Part shown: positions 11,307 through 20,196 of the stretch, piece by piece | Numbering within the stretch: position 1 is the first letter of the stretch | Layout of the letters: each line of letters starts with the position of its first letter | DNA from: Planctomycetota bacterium | GTDB lineage: Bacteria; Planctomycetota; UBA8742; UBA2392 | Direction: 5' to 3' | Assembly: GCA_019636215.1 (NCBI GenBank) | Contig: JAHBXZ010000008.1 | Span: 1-64,000, forward strand | DNA length: 64,000 bases | Notes under the pieces: model-generated | Databases searched by the model: none | Told to the model about the DNA's origin: nothing | The model's input: only the letters and a program-made list of their open reading frames with translations | Translations under genes and position numbers: made by a program

Positions 11307-12848
11307 ATGGTCCCGCGCCGCTGTTCGACGGCCTTCATTGCGCCGGCCCTGTTCGTATTCATCTTTGTGTGCAGCGCCTGCGGAGGCAGCGATGGCTCCG
11401 GCGGCGGCAGTTCACCGCCCGCTGATCCGGGGGGTGACCTTTCGCCGATGACGTCACTCAGTGACGCCGACAAGGCGCACTTTCTCAACCGCACGCACTT
11501 TGGCATCCGTCCAACAGAGCTGGCCAGCCTGAACGCCATGGGCCTGGAGGCCTACGTCGACTGGATGTTGTCCATGCCGGTGGACGCGACGCTTGAGGCA
11601 ACGGCGAAGTCCACGCACATCACCGATGCCGACTACCCGGGCGGCAACGAGCTGATGTATTGGTGGCTGCACCTGATGTTCCACAGCCAGAACCCGTTCC
11701 AGGAAAACCTCGCGCTGTTCTGGCACGATCACTTCGCGGCAAGCCAGGACGCGCTGGTGGGGGACAACAATTGGTGGATGTACGCGCATGTGGAACTGTG
11801 GCGGAAGCAGACCACCGGCAAACTGCGCGACCTGCTCTACAAGATGGCCACAGACTGGCTGATGCTGGTGTGGCTCAACGGCGTGGAAAGCACAGCGACC
11901 GCGCCCAACGAAAACTTCGCCCGCGAGTTCTGGGAGCTGTTCACGCTTGGGGCGGACAACGGCTACAGCCAGGCCGACATTGTTCAGGGCGCGCGCACAT
12001 TCACAGGGTATCGCAGCGTGTTTGTGCCCAACTATTTCGGAGCCGGGCGCGACTCACGGGTGGTGCAGTGGGACTTCAGCCGCCACGACAACGGTTCCAA
12101 GACCATCTTCGGACAGACACTCAATGGCAACGGAGCCGCCGAGTACCAGGACCTGGTTGACCTGACATTGGCCGCGCGCGGCACCCAGGTGGCGAGTTAC
12201 CTGTGCCGCAAACTGTGGGAGTACTGGGGCTATCGCGACCCGGGTGCCTCGCTGGTCAATGATCTCGCGCAGGGATTCATCGCCAGCGGGTTTGACCTCA
12301 AGCTGCTGTACAAGCGCATCCTGATGTCCAAGGAGTTTTTCTCGGCCCGGGCAAAGGCCGGGCTGGTTAAGAACGTCCTGCACCATCACGTGGGCTACCT
12401 GCGAACCACCCGTTGCTTTATCAACATGCAGCGCATTGACTTCAGCCTTCGCGGCTGCGCGCAGGAACCAACCCGGCCGCCCAGCGTCAACGGCTGGCCC
12501 AAACACAACGCCTGGCTGTCTTCTCAGGGATTGATTGAGCGCGCCAACTTCCTGCGCGACTGCAACTTCTACAAGACTGACCCGGGCCAGACCGGGTACG
12601 ACGCAGGAAGCCTGATCCCATCCGGCCAGACTGGCGACGCGCAGGTGGTAGATCACTTGTGCTGGCTGCTGAATGTGAGGCTGGAAACCGCCCAGCGCGA
12701 CCGCTGCATCCTGTATCTGAACCAGGATCGCAACACGACCAGCGTGGTCAGCCAGCCATGGGACTTCAGCAACGCGACCCAGCGCGACAAGAAAATCCGC
12801 GGGTTGCTTTACATTCTGGGCCAGCACCCTACCTACCAGTTGCGCTAA
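11307..12848 (+). CDS. DUF1800 family protein, putative lipoprotein
   Basis: A 513-aa exported protein of the DUF1800 family, usually encoded beside DUF1501 and thought to act in secretion or cell-surface biology of planctomycetes and some other phyla; the biochemical role is unknown. The N-terminal 24 residues form a hydrophobic signal ending in VCSAC followed by a Gly/Ser stretch, a plausible but atypical lipobox because position -3 is Cys. Family-type segments include the opening FLNRTHFG, the WHDHFAAS segment and the FAREFWELFTLG segment. GAGG precedes ATG 11307. It is followed after 11 bp by the DUF1501 gene, so the two form an operon. Confidence 0.88.
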   Translation: MVPRRCSTAFIAPALFVFIFVCSACGGSDGSGGGSSPPADPGGDLSPMTSLSDADKAHFLNRTHFGIRPTELASLNAMGLEAYVDWMLSMPVDATLEATAKSTHITDADYPGGNELMYWWLHLMFHSQNPFQENLALFWHDHFAASQDALVGDNNWWMYAHVELWRKQTTGKLRDLLYKMATDWLMLVWLNGVESTATAPNENFAREFWELFTLGADNGYSQADIVQGARTFTGYRSVFVPNYFGAGRDSRVVQWDFSRHDNGSKTIFGQTLNGNGAAEYQDLVDLTLAARGTQVASYLCRKLWEYWGYRDPGASLVNDLAQGFIASGFDLKLLYKRILMSKEFFSARAKAGLVKNVLHHHVGYLRTTRCFINMQRIDFSLRGCAQEPTRPPSVNGWPKHNAWLSSQGLIERANFLRDCNFYKTDPGQTGYDAGSLIPSGQTGDAQVVDHLCWLLNVRLETAQRDRCILYLNQDRNTTSVVSQPWDFSNATQRDKKIRGLLYILGQHPTYQLR

Positions 12849-12859
12849 GGAGCCGAGCC

Positions 12860-14173
12860 ATGACTAATCAATCGTACAGCCCGGCCCGACGCAACTTCCT
12901 GCGGGCGGGCGCAGCCGGTGCCGGTGTCGTTGCACTTGGTGCCTACGGGAACAGGCACTTGCCATTTTCGCGGCCTGCGCTGGCGGCTCCGCTTGCGAAC
13001 CACAAACGCCTGGTAGTGATAAACCTGGTGGGTGGCAACGATGGCTTGAACACGGTGTTCCCGGACTCAGGGGCTGTTCAGTCTGCATACCTGGCGCGTC
13101 GACCAGGCCTGGCGATGAGCGCCGCGCAAGGACTTTCGCTGGCTGGCGGGCCGGGGCTGGCCGGCTGGCGGCTGCACCCGGCGCTGGACAGCTTTCAGGC
13201 AATCTGGAACGCGGGGCAGTTGGCGATTGTCGGCAAGGTCGGCTATCCCAACGAGAACTTGAGCCACTTTGTCAGCGAAGATATCTGGAGCAGCGGCGCC
13301 CGAAACGGGGTAGCACTGGCTGGCATGGCCCGCGGCTGGATTGCCCGGTATGCCAACGCCTGGGCCGGCACGGCCACGGGTGTTGTCAGCGTCGGCATGG
13401 GCCGAAAGCTGGATTTCGAGGGTGCAACCAACTACCCGCTGCTGATTGCATCGCTGGCGGCATTCAACCTGAAGAACGACTCGACATACGGCAACAACCA
13501 CATCCTGCGCGTAAGCGTGGTTCAGGACAACCTGGCCGACCAGCCGGCGGGAAACCTCGCAGGCGAAATTGCCGTGGCCCAGCAGAGTGCGCAGGCAGCA
13601 GCTGCCGGCGTTCAGGCGGCCGGTGCGACGTACACCGCCTGGGGCATGGGTGCGACCTATCCAACGGCAAGCACCAACCCGTTCACTGGCAGGCTGGGCC
13701 CAAGCCTGCGCGACATTGCGGCAATGATCTACGGCGGGTTTGACACTCGCATTTACTACACCGGCTTGCCGGGCGGCTTTGATACCCACAGCGCCCAGGA
13801 GCCCATGCATACACAACTGCTGACCGACCTGGATGATGCCATTGCCGCCTTCCGCACGGATTTGCTGGCCATGAACGCCTGGAACGACACCGTGATCCTG
13901 GTCGTCACCGAGTTCGGCCGCCGCAACTACCAGAACGGATCAGCCGGGACGGATCACGGCCACGGCAACTACTGCTTTGTGATGGGTGGTGCGGTCACCG
14001 GAGGCCTGCACGGCGATGCAATCACGGCCGCAGATATCAATGCCGAATACCTGCCCTACACCACGGACTACCGGGACGTGTACCGGCACATGCTGGAGGA
14101 CCACCTGGGCCACTCCGCTGCGGGGTTGTTTCCGGAATCGCAGCCGATTACCCGGACGCTTTCCATCCTGTGA
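12860..14173 (+). CDS. DUF1501 family protein with Tat signal
   Basis: A 437-aa protein of the DUF1501 family (alkaline-phosphatase/sulfatase-like superfamily), partner of DUF1800. The N-terminus carries a twin-arginine motif ARRNFL and a hydrophobic stretch ending in ALAAP, so export in folded form is likely. Core signatures are LVGGNDGLNT at about residues 53-62, then TEFGRRN and the TDHGHGN metal-site-like segment near residue 360. GGAG from the upstream gene end precedes ATG 12860. The gene is followed by a hairpin at 14216. Substrate not known. Confidence 0.88.
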   Translation: MTNQSYSPARRNFLRAGAAGAGVVALGAYGNRHLPFSRPALAAPLANHKRLVVINLVGGNDGLNTVFPDSGAVQSAYLARRPGLAMSAAQGLSLAGGPGLAGWRLHPALDSFQAIWNAGQLAIVGKVGYPNENLSHFVSEDIWSSGARNGVALAGMARGWIARYANAWAGTATGVVSVGMGRKLDFEGATNYPLLIASLAAFNLKNDSTYGNNHILRVSVVQDNLADQPAGNLAGEIAVAQQSAQAAAAGVQAAGATYTAWGMGATYPTASTNPFTGRLGPSLRDIAAMIYGGFDTRIYYTGLPGGFDTHSAQEPMHTQLLTDLDDAIAAFRTDLLAMNAWNDTVILVVTEFGRRNYQNGSAGTDHGHGNYCFVMGGAVTGGLHGDAITAADINAEYLPYTTDYRDVYRHMLEDHLGHSAAGLFPESQPITRTLSIL

Positions 14174-14215
14174 CGACGCGCACGGGCGAATCAGGCGCAA
14201 CGGTCACAGGATAAG

Positions 14216-14242
14216 CGGGCCGCCCACCAGGGCGGCCCGTTG
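14216..14242 (+). terminator. Hairpin after the DUF1501 gene
   Basis: A perfect 10-bp GC stem (14216-14225 with 14230-14239) with an ACCA loop is followed by TTG only. It lies 42 bases past the stop. Confidence 0.55.
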
Positions 14243-14274
14243 CATGGGTAAACAGGGCACGGCGAATCCTTCCA

Positions 14275-14302
14275 TTGCGGCGCAAGTCCCCAGACGTATA
14301 AG
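14275..14302 (+). promoter_or_regulatory. Candidate sigma-70 promoter of korAB
   Basis: TTGCGG at 14275-14280 and TATAAG at 14297-14302 are separated by 16 bases. The ribosome site AGGAG and ATG of korA follow about 50-60 bases later. Confidence 0.45.
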
Positions 14303-14360
14303 TGCCGTCCCCGGCGTTAAGACATAGGAAGAACGCGGATTGCCGGCCACAGGAGCGCAT

Positions 14361-16196
14361 ATGAGTACGGCAGCCACTGCCGAAGCGGTAGGGACAATCG
14401 TCAACGACTTCAGCATTCACGTCGCAACGGCCAATGGATCAGGTTCGCAGACCAGCAACATGGTGTTGTTGCGGTCGCTGTTCCAAATGGGCATTCCAGT
14501 CAGCGGCAAGAACCTCTTTCCCAGCAACATCCAGGGTCTGCCCACCTGGTTCACGATCCGGGTGTCCAAGGACGGCTGGATCGCACGAAAGCACGACAGC
14601 GACATCATTGTCTGCATGAACGCCGAGACCGCCGATGAAGACGCTGCCACGGCGCGTTCCGGGGCTGTCTTGATCTATGACGACACCCTGCGTCTGCAGG
14701 AGAAGCGGCCGGATTGCATTCATTACCCTGTGCCGTTCAAGAAGCTTATTGCCGAGTGCTGCCCGGACCTGAAGCTGCGCAAGCTGGTCATCAACATGCT
14801 TTATGTCGGGGTGTGTGCCGAGTTGTTCGGCATCGACACGCACGAGATCAAGCAGGCATTGAACAAGCAGTTGGCTGGCAAACAGAAGGCCATCGACATC
14901 AACCTGCCGGCGCTGGAGCACGGCGCAAAATGGACGCGTGAGAATCTGCCCAAGAAGGACCCGTTCAAAGTTCAGCACATGGACGGCAACAAGAACAAGA
15001 TCATCATTGAAGGCAACGCGGCCTCAGCCCTGGGCCTGATGTTCGGCGGTGTCACGGTGGTTACCTGGTACCCGATTACCCCAAGCTCCAGCCTGTGCGA
15101 GTACCTGGACGAGTACCTGAACCGTTTCCGCGTTGGGCCAGACGGCAAGCGCACCTTTGCCGTGGTACAGGCGGAAGACGAGATTGCCGCCGTTGGCATG
15201 CTGGCGGGCGCAGGCTGGGCGGGCGCGCGATGCTTCACCAGCACCAGCGGCCCCGGCATCAGCCTGATGAACGAGGTGATCGGACTGGGTTACTTCGCCG
15301 AGATCCCGTTTGTGATCTGTAACGTGGCGCGCACTGGGCCCAGCACAGGTCTGCCCACGCGCACCATGCAGGGTGACATCTACTCGCTGATGTACGCCAG
15401 CCATGGCGATACCAAGCACATTGTGATCATCCCCAGCGAGCCGAAAGAAGCCTTCGAGTTTGCACAGGTGTCGCTGGACCTGGCCGAAGAGTTCCAGACC
15501 CCGGTGTTCCTGATGCTGGACCTGGACCTGGGCATGAACTACTGGATGGCCGACCGGTTCCAGTATCCGCAGGCGCCCGTGCACCGGGGCAAGGTCCTGA
15601 CCAAGGAACAACTGCAGGAAATGGGCGGCAAGTGGGGGCGTTACCAGGACGTCGATGGCGACGGCATTCCCTACCGCACCATTCCCGGTACAGAACACCC
15701 CAACGCGGCTTACTTCACGCGCGGTACGGGCCACACTCCGCAGGCAACCTACAGCGAGAAGCCAGAGCACTGGAAGTCCAACATGGACCGTCTGGCCAAG
15801 AAGTTTGAATCGGCCAAGAAGCGGGTTCCCAAGCCTGTGATCACCGGCAAAGGAAGCAAAGTAGGCCTGCTGTTCTGCGGCACAACCACCGAAGCAATCC
15901 GCGAGGCCGTAAGCGAACTGGAGCACAAACACAAGGTCAAAGTTGACCTTTGCCGGGTGCGCGCGTTCCCGTTCACGACTGAAGTGGAAGAGTTCATTGA
16001 ACAGCACGAGCGCGTGTATGTTGTGGAGTTGAATCGTGACGGGCAGTTGCGCATGGCACTCAGCGCCGAGATTCCGCGCATCGCACCGAAGCTTCGCAGC
16101 ATCCTGCACTATGACGGCATGCCGCTGGCCGCGGCCACCGTGGTAACGCAGTTTCGCGAGCAAGAAGGTTCATGGGGAAAGGGCACTCCGGAATAG
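14361..16196 (+). CDS. korA: 2-oxoacid:ferredoxin oxidoreductase, alpha (gamma-alpha fused) subunit
   Basis: A 611-aa subunit of a CoA-dependent 2-oxoacid:ferredoxin oxidoreductase, most likely the 2-oxoglutarate type, which makes succinyl-CoA and reduced ferredoxin. The N-terminal 180 residues are the gamma domain (GSGSQTSN near residue 30). The pyrimidine-binding alpha domain follows, with YPITPSS, the TSGPGIS loop and ARTGPSTGLPT, then a C-terminal domain II. AGGAG lies five bases before ATG 14361. korB follows after 84 bp containing a 20-bp palindrome. 2-Oxoglutarate is preferred over pyruvate because only two subunits are encoded and no fused ferredoxin domain is present, but this is inference. 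Confidence 0.9.
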   Translation: MSTAATAEAVGTIVNDFSIHVATANGSGSQTSNMVLLRSLFQMGIPVSGKNLFPSNIQGLPTWFTIRVSKDGWIARKHDSDIIVCMNAETADEDAATARSGAVLIYDDTLRLQEKRPDCIHYPVPFKKLIAECCPDLKLRKLVINMLYVGVCAELFGIDTHEIKQALNKQLAGKQKAIDINLPALEHGAKWTRENLPKKDPFKVQHMDGNKNKIIIEGNAASALGLMFGGVTVVTWYPITPSSSLCEYLDEYLNRFRVGPDGKRTFAVVQAEDEIAAVGMLAGAGWAGARCFTSTSGPGISLMNEVIGLGYFAEIPFVICNVARTGPSTGLPTRTMQGDIYSLMYASHGDTKHIVIIPSEPKEAFEFAQVSLDLAEEFQTPVFLMLDLDLGMNYWMADRFQYPQAPVHRGKVLTKEQLQEMGGKWGRYQDVDGDGIPYRTIPGTEHPNAAYFTRGTGHTPQATYSEKPEHWKSNMDRLAKKFESAKKRVPKPVITGKGSKVGLLFCGTTTEAIREAVSELEHKHKVKVDLCRVRAFPFTTEVEEFIEQHERVYVVELNRDGQLRMALSAEIPRIAPKLRSILHYDGMPLAAATVVTQFREQEGSWGKGTPE

Positions 16197-16202
16197 CCGG
16201 AG

Positions 16203-16222
16203 CCGATCCCGTACGGGATCGG
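16203..16222. other. Perfect 20-bp palindrome between korA and korB
   Basis: CCGATCCCGT is followed at once by its reverse complement, giving full two-fold symmetry with no spacer. It starts seven bases after the korA stop and ends 58 bases before korB. It could be an operator or fold as an RNA hairpin that separates the two cistrons. Confidence 0.6.
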
Positions 16223-16280
16223 GTGTCACGCGAATCGGACAATCGCCGCAAAGATCGGCACGCAACACAAGGACACGACC

Positions 16281-17333
16281 ATGGCAGGAGCCACCGAAGC
16301 ACCCGAAGCCCCGAGTAACCAGGTGAACCGCATAGGCCTGCAGAAGAAGGACTACGCCGGCAGCAAGTCTACGCTGTGCATCGGCTGCGGCCACGACCTG
16401 ATCACGGCGCGCCTGATTGACGCCGCCTATGACCTGAGCCTGAAGCCAGAGAACGTGGTCAAGATGTCGGGCATCGGCTGTTCTTCCAAGACGCCCGCGT
16501 ACTTCATGTCGCGCAGCTTCAGCTTCAACAGCGTGCACGGGCGCATGCCCAGCGTGGCCACCGGCGCGTCGCTGGCCAACCGCAACCTGAAGGTGATCGG
16601 GGTAAGCGGCGACGGAGACACAGCCAACATCGGCATCGGCCAGTTCGTTCACGTCATGCGCCGCAACCTGGACATGGTCTATATCGTCGAGAACAACGGC
16701 GTATACGGCCTGACCAAGGGTCAGTTCAGCGCCACGGCTGACAAAGGCAGCAAACAGAAGTACGGCAACGTCAACTTCATGGCGCCGATTGACCTGTGCG
16801 CCCTGGCCGTGGAACTGGGCTGCAACTTTGTGGCCCGCCTGTTTGCAGGCAACACAAAAATGATGCGCCAGGCCCTGCAGGCCGCCATGGCGTTCAAGGG
16901 CACCGCGTTTCTGGACATCATCAGCCCCTGCGTGACGTTCAACAACCACGCGGGATCGACCAAGAGCTTCCCGTACGTCAAGGATCACGAAACTGCGCTG
17001 CAGGACATCGGCTTCGTGCCCGCCTACGACCCAACGTACCATGAAATGGCCGCGGGCGAGGAACGCGAGATCAAGCTGGGCGACGGCAGCAAGATGATGC
17101 TGAAGGCGCTTGGCAACGACCACAACCCGACCGACCGCGTCGGTGCGCTGAAGATGCTTGCGGAGAGCCGCGAAGCACAGAAGCTGCTGACCGGCATCAT
17201 CTTTGTGTCAGAAAGCCAGCCCACCTTCCCGGAGATGCTCAACATGGTGGAACAGCCATTGAGCACCCTGCCGCAAAGCGTGACCCGCCCCGGCAAGGAA
17301 GTGCTGGAAGAAGTGATGAACGAACTGGCGTAG
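16281..17333 (+). CDS. korB: 2-oxoacid:ferredoxin oxidoreductase, beta (TPP/FeS) subunit
   Basis: A 350-aa thiamine-pyrophosphate and [4Fe-4S] subunit, partner of KorA. Cluster cysteines are in CIGCGHD (residues 33-39) with further Cys in GIGCSSK and SPCVTFN. The TPP motif starts at SGDGDT and continues to ENNGVYGLTKGQ, as in KorB-type proteins. Residues about 240-350 form the usual C-terminal extension. Start ATG 16281 has AGGA upstream. The complex would feed electrons to ferredoxin in the cytoplasm. The gene ends 8 bp before the heptamer-repeat region shared with the aspS end. Confidence 0.92.
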   Translation: MAGATEAPEAPSNQVNRIGLQKKDYAGSKSTLCIGCGHDLITARLIDAAYDLSLKPENVVKMSGIGCSSKTPAYFMSRSFSFNSVHGRMPSVATGASLANRNLKVIGVSGDGDTANIGIGQFVHVMRRNLDMVYIVENNGVYGLTKGQFSATADKGSKQKYGNVNFMAPIDLCALAVELGCNFVARLFAGNTKMMRQALQAAMAFKGTAFLDIISPCVTFNNHAGSTKSFPYVKDHETALQDIGFVPAYDPTYHEMAAGEEREIKLGDGSKMMLKALGNDHNPTDRVGALKMLAESREAQKLLTGIIFVSESQPTFPEMLNMVEQPLSTLPQSVTRPGKEVLEEVMNELA

Positions 17334-17340
17334 CTGCTGG

Positions 17341-17403
17341 AATGAGCAGTGCGCAATGAGCAATGGATACTTCCATTGCTCATTGTTCATTTGTCATTGC
17401 TCA
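17341..17403. repeat. Heptamer repeat hairpin (AATGAGC/GAACAAT family)
   Basis: The gap between korB and aspS is made of phased copies of AATGAGC and its complement GCTCATT. AATGAGCAATGGA at 17355-17367 pairs perfectly with TCCATTGCTCATT at 17372-17384 (13 bp, TACT loop), which could end both convergent transcripts. The array continues into the aspS 3' end. A related array is at 31878-31961. Confidence 0.75.
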
Positions 17404-19283
17404 TTCTTCTGTACCGAGATCGCCAGGTCCTTCAGCAAAGCCGGTTCGACCTCATTGGGTGTGTCGATCATCAGGTCGCGGCCGGTGGCAGATTTGGGGA
17501 ACGCGATCACGTCCTGGATGTTGTCCAGCCCCAGCAACAGCATGATCAGCCGGTCCACGCCGCTGGCGATGCCGCCGTGCGGTGGGGCGCCATGGCTGAG
17601 CGCGCTCAACAGGAAGCCGAACTTCTTGCTGGCTTCCTCCTGGCTGATGCCAATCAGTTCAAACACGTCGGCCTGGGCGTCGGTGCGGTGCATGCGGATG
17701 CTGCCGCCGGCGATCTCGACACCGTTCACAACCAGGTCGTACTGGTTGTTGCGCAGTGCCAACACTTCTTCCAGCTTCACGCCGCCGGCAAGTAAACGGT
17801 CCATCGGGTCTTCGCCTGTGCCCTTGCGGCTGATGGCGGCCATCTCCTGCACGCGGGGCAGGTTCTGGGCCAGCGTAAACGGATGGTGGCTGGCAAACAG
17901 CTTGCGGTCTTCCTCGCGGTATTCAAACAGCGGAAAGTCGATGACCCAGGCCACGGCGAACTTGCTGGGGTCGTTCAGGCCAAGGCGTTCGGCCACGTGC
18001 AGGCGCAGGTTGTGCATCACCGCGTGCGTCACTTTTTCCTTGGCGTGGGCGCAGATGAAAAGCAGGTCGCCTGGCTGGGCCCCAAAGGCCGCGATCAGCG
18101 CCTTCTGTTCGGCCTCGGGGAAGAACTTGGCAATCGCCCCGTCCAGGCCGGCAGCCGTCACCTTCAGGTTGGCAAGGCCGCCCGCGCCCATGCCCTTGGC
18201 ATCGCGCTCGAGGTTTTTGAGCTGGCCCGTGCTGAACTGCTCGGCCATGCCAGGGCAACGCAGGCCCTTTACCAAGCCTGTGGCCGCCGCGCCCTTGAAG
18301 GCGTTAAAGCTGCAACCCTTGGCCCATTGGGTCAGGTCCGTCAGCTTCAGCTCGCGTGAACGCAGGTCCGGCCGGTCAATGCTGTAATCGGCCATGGCCT
18401 GTTCGTAGGTCATGCGCTCAAACGGGGGCGTCAGGCCGGCGCTTTTGCGCACGGGCCAGGCCTGGTCGGCAAAACGCGGGTCGTCGCGCAGGCTGTTTAC
18501 GATATTGGCAATCACGCGCTCAAACAGCGCCATGACGGTGTCGCGGGTCGGGAAGCTGACTTCAATGTCAATCTGGGTGAACTCGGGCTGGCGGTCGGCG
18601 CGCTTGTCTTCGTCGCGGAAGCAGCGGGCGATCTGGTAATAGCGGTCCAAGCCGCTGATCATGCACAGCTGCTTGAACAGCTGGGGCGACTGCGGCAGGG
18701 CATAAAATTGCCCCTGGTAGGCGCGACTGGGCACGATGAAGTCGCGGGCGCCTTCAGGAGTACGCTTATACAGAATCGGGGTTTCGATCTCGATGAAGCC
18801 TTCGCCGTCCAGCACCTGGCGCGCTGCGGAAATGGCCTTGGCCCGGGCCTGCAGCATGGCCTGCATCGGCCGGCGGCGCAGGTCAATGAAGCGGTGCTTC
18901 AGCCGAAGTTCAGGGTCGCACTTCAGGTCGTCGCGAACCTCAATCGCGGGCGTGACGGCGGTGTTGAGAATCTCAAAGTCGTCCACAATGATTTCGACGT
19001 CGCCGGTCGACATCGTCTTGGTGCGGTTGTCTTCGGCTCGCAGGTTCACCTTGCCGGTCGCGCGCAACACGAATTCGCCGCGGGCTTCCTTGGTGCGTTC
19101 GACCAGGGCCTTGTTGTGTTCGTCGGCAAAGGTGAGCTGCACCTTGCCTGCCACGTCGCGCAGCAGAATGAACACCACTCCGCCGCGGTCGCGCTTGGTA
19201 TCCATCCAGCCGCAGACGGTGACCGTCTGGCCGACGTGTTCCTTGCGCAGGTCTCCGCAACGGTGGGTTCGCAGGCTTTGCAT
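17394..19283 (-). CDS. aspS: Aspartyl-tRNA synthetase
   Basis: A 629-aa class II synthetase that charges tRNA-Asp. Domain order is an OB-fold anticodon domain (residues 1-110), the catalytic core with motif 2 (ARCFRDEDKRADRQPEFTQ), the bacterial GAD insertion (about 300-420) and motif 3 (GGIASGVDRL). Length and layout match bacterial AspRS. AGGAG precedes ATG 19283. Whether it discriminates Asp from Asn tRNA cannot be told without gatCAB or asnS information. Oddly, the last residues QKNEQ and the stop codon are written in the heptamer-repeat sequence shared with the intergenic array. Confidence 0.96.
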   Translation of the reverse strand: MQSLRTHRCGDLRKEHVGQTVTVCGWMDTKRDRGGVVFILLRDVAGKVQLTFADEHNKALVERTKEARGEFVLRATGKVNLRAEDNRTKTMSTGDVEIIVDDFEILNTAVTPAIEVRDDLKCDPELRLKHRFIDLRRRPMQAMLQARAKAISAARQVLDGEGFIEIETPILYKRTPEGARDFIVPSRAYQGQFYALPQSPQLFKQLCMISGLDRYYQIARCFRDEDKRADRQPEFTQIDIEVSFPTRDTVMALFERVIANIVNSLRDDPRFADQAWPVRKSAGLTPPFERMTYEQAMADYSIDRPDLRSRELKLTDLTQWAKGCSFNAFKGAAATGLVKGLRCPGMAEQFSTGQLKNLERDAKGMGAGGLANLKVTAAGLDGAIAKFFPEAEQKALIAAFGAQPGDLLFICAHAKEKVTHAVMHNLRLHVAERLGLNDPSKFAVAWVIDFPLFEYREEDRKLFASHHPFTLAQNLPRVQEMAAISRKGTGEDPMDRLLAGGVKLEEVLALRNNQYDLVVNGVEIAGGSIRMHRTDAQADVFELIGISQEEASKKFGFLLSALSHGAPPHGGIASGVDRLIMLLLGLDNIQDVIAFPKSATGRDLMIDTPNEVEPALLKDLAISVQKNEQ

Positions 19284-19348
19284 GGCGCTCCTTGAATGCC
19301 GAATCTAACGAACGCGGGTTACGCGTGGCGCGACGGTATAAACGGCAG

Positions 19349-19375
19349 GCGGCCCGGCGTACAGCGCCGGGCCGC
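19349..19375 (-). terminator. Terminator after the SH3-like membrane protein gene
   Basis: A perfect 11-bp stem (19349-19359 with 19365-19375), loop TACAG, lies 17 bases past the stop at 19393. On the minus strand it is followed by CTGCCGTTTAT. Confidence 0.6.
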
Positions 19376-19392
19376 GATGAACAGGTCAGTGC

Positions 19393-20139
19393 CTAACGCT
19401 TGCGATTGCCCCAGGACGCGTTGAGTTGCTCCTGCTGGTCAGAGTCGCGCCGCGAAACGCCGCGGCGCGTCAGCTCTTCTTCGGCAACGGCAGCGGGCAC
19501 AGTGACGGGCTGGATTCGCGGGCGAGCTTTTGGCTCAAAGTGCTGCCGGGCAAAGTCGGCAGTGTGCTGACTCTTGCCGGACGTCCAGGCGACAATCACA
19601 AAATCCGAGTTCAGTGCCGTTACCCTGCCGCTCTTGTGTCTACCATCGGGCTGGTACCAATACACCAGGGTCCCGACCTTCAGCCACTGAGGCAAGGGCG
19701 CGGGCGCAGAGCCAGTCGAAGAATCCAGCACCAGTCTGGGATCCTGGGGCACGGCAACCGGCACCAGCACTTCCTTCTCCACCAGCACGGTTTTCTCGAC
19801 CTCGACCCTGACTTCTACGATCACTGGAACCGGTCGATCGACAAACACAACCTGGGGCTCCGGGTCCTGTGCCAGCTGTATTGCGGGCGGGTCTGAAACG
19901 ATCGCTGGCACCGGTAAGACTTCGGGCGCATGGACAAGCCGGGTTGTTTCCCGGGTCACGTAAACGACCTTCGATGCCGGATTGACTGCCACTTGCGCGC
20001 TTGAGGCCGGTGCCGCTGTCCGGCTGCCCCACAGAAACGACATGGCACCGATGATGGCTATGCCACTGACAAGGGCCAGCCACCAGACAAGCTGCGGACG
20101 TGCGCGCATTTTGCGCGCTTGCTTGGGGGTAGAGAGCAT
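19393..20139 (-). CDS. Membrane-anchored protein with C-terminal SH3-like domain
   Basis: A 248-aa protein of unrecognised family. A single TM lies at residues 17-37, followed by a Pro/Val-rich linker with repeated acidic-hydrophobic VEVEKTVLVEKEVLVPV. A small beta-barrel-like module at about 150-205 (LKVGTLVYWYQPDGRHKSG) looks like an SH3/Tudor fold. The basic C-terminal tail ends NRKR. It follows the FHA gene on the same strand by 57 bp and may be its co-transcribed partner. No function is claimed. Confidence 0.6.
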   Translation of the reverse strand: MLSTPKQARKMRARPQLVWWLALVSGIAIIGAMSFLWGSRTAAPASSAQVAVNPASKVVYVTRETTRLVHAPEVLPVPAIVSDPPAIQLAQDPEPQVVFVDRPVPVIVEVRVEVEKTVLVEKEVLVPVAVPQDPRLVLDSSTGSAPAPLPQWLKVGTLVYWYQPDGRHKSGRVTALNSDFVIVAWTSGKSQHTADFARQHFEPKARPRIQPVTVPAAVAEEELTRRGVSRRDSDQQEQLNASWGNRKR

Positions 20140-20196
20140 GCGGTTTCCTTATCGGGGTACAACGAACCGTATCACCCCAAGTGGCATGGGGCAAAT

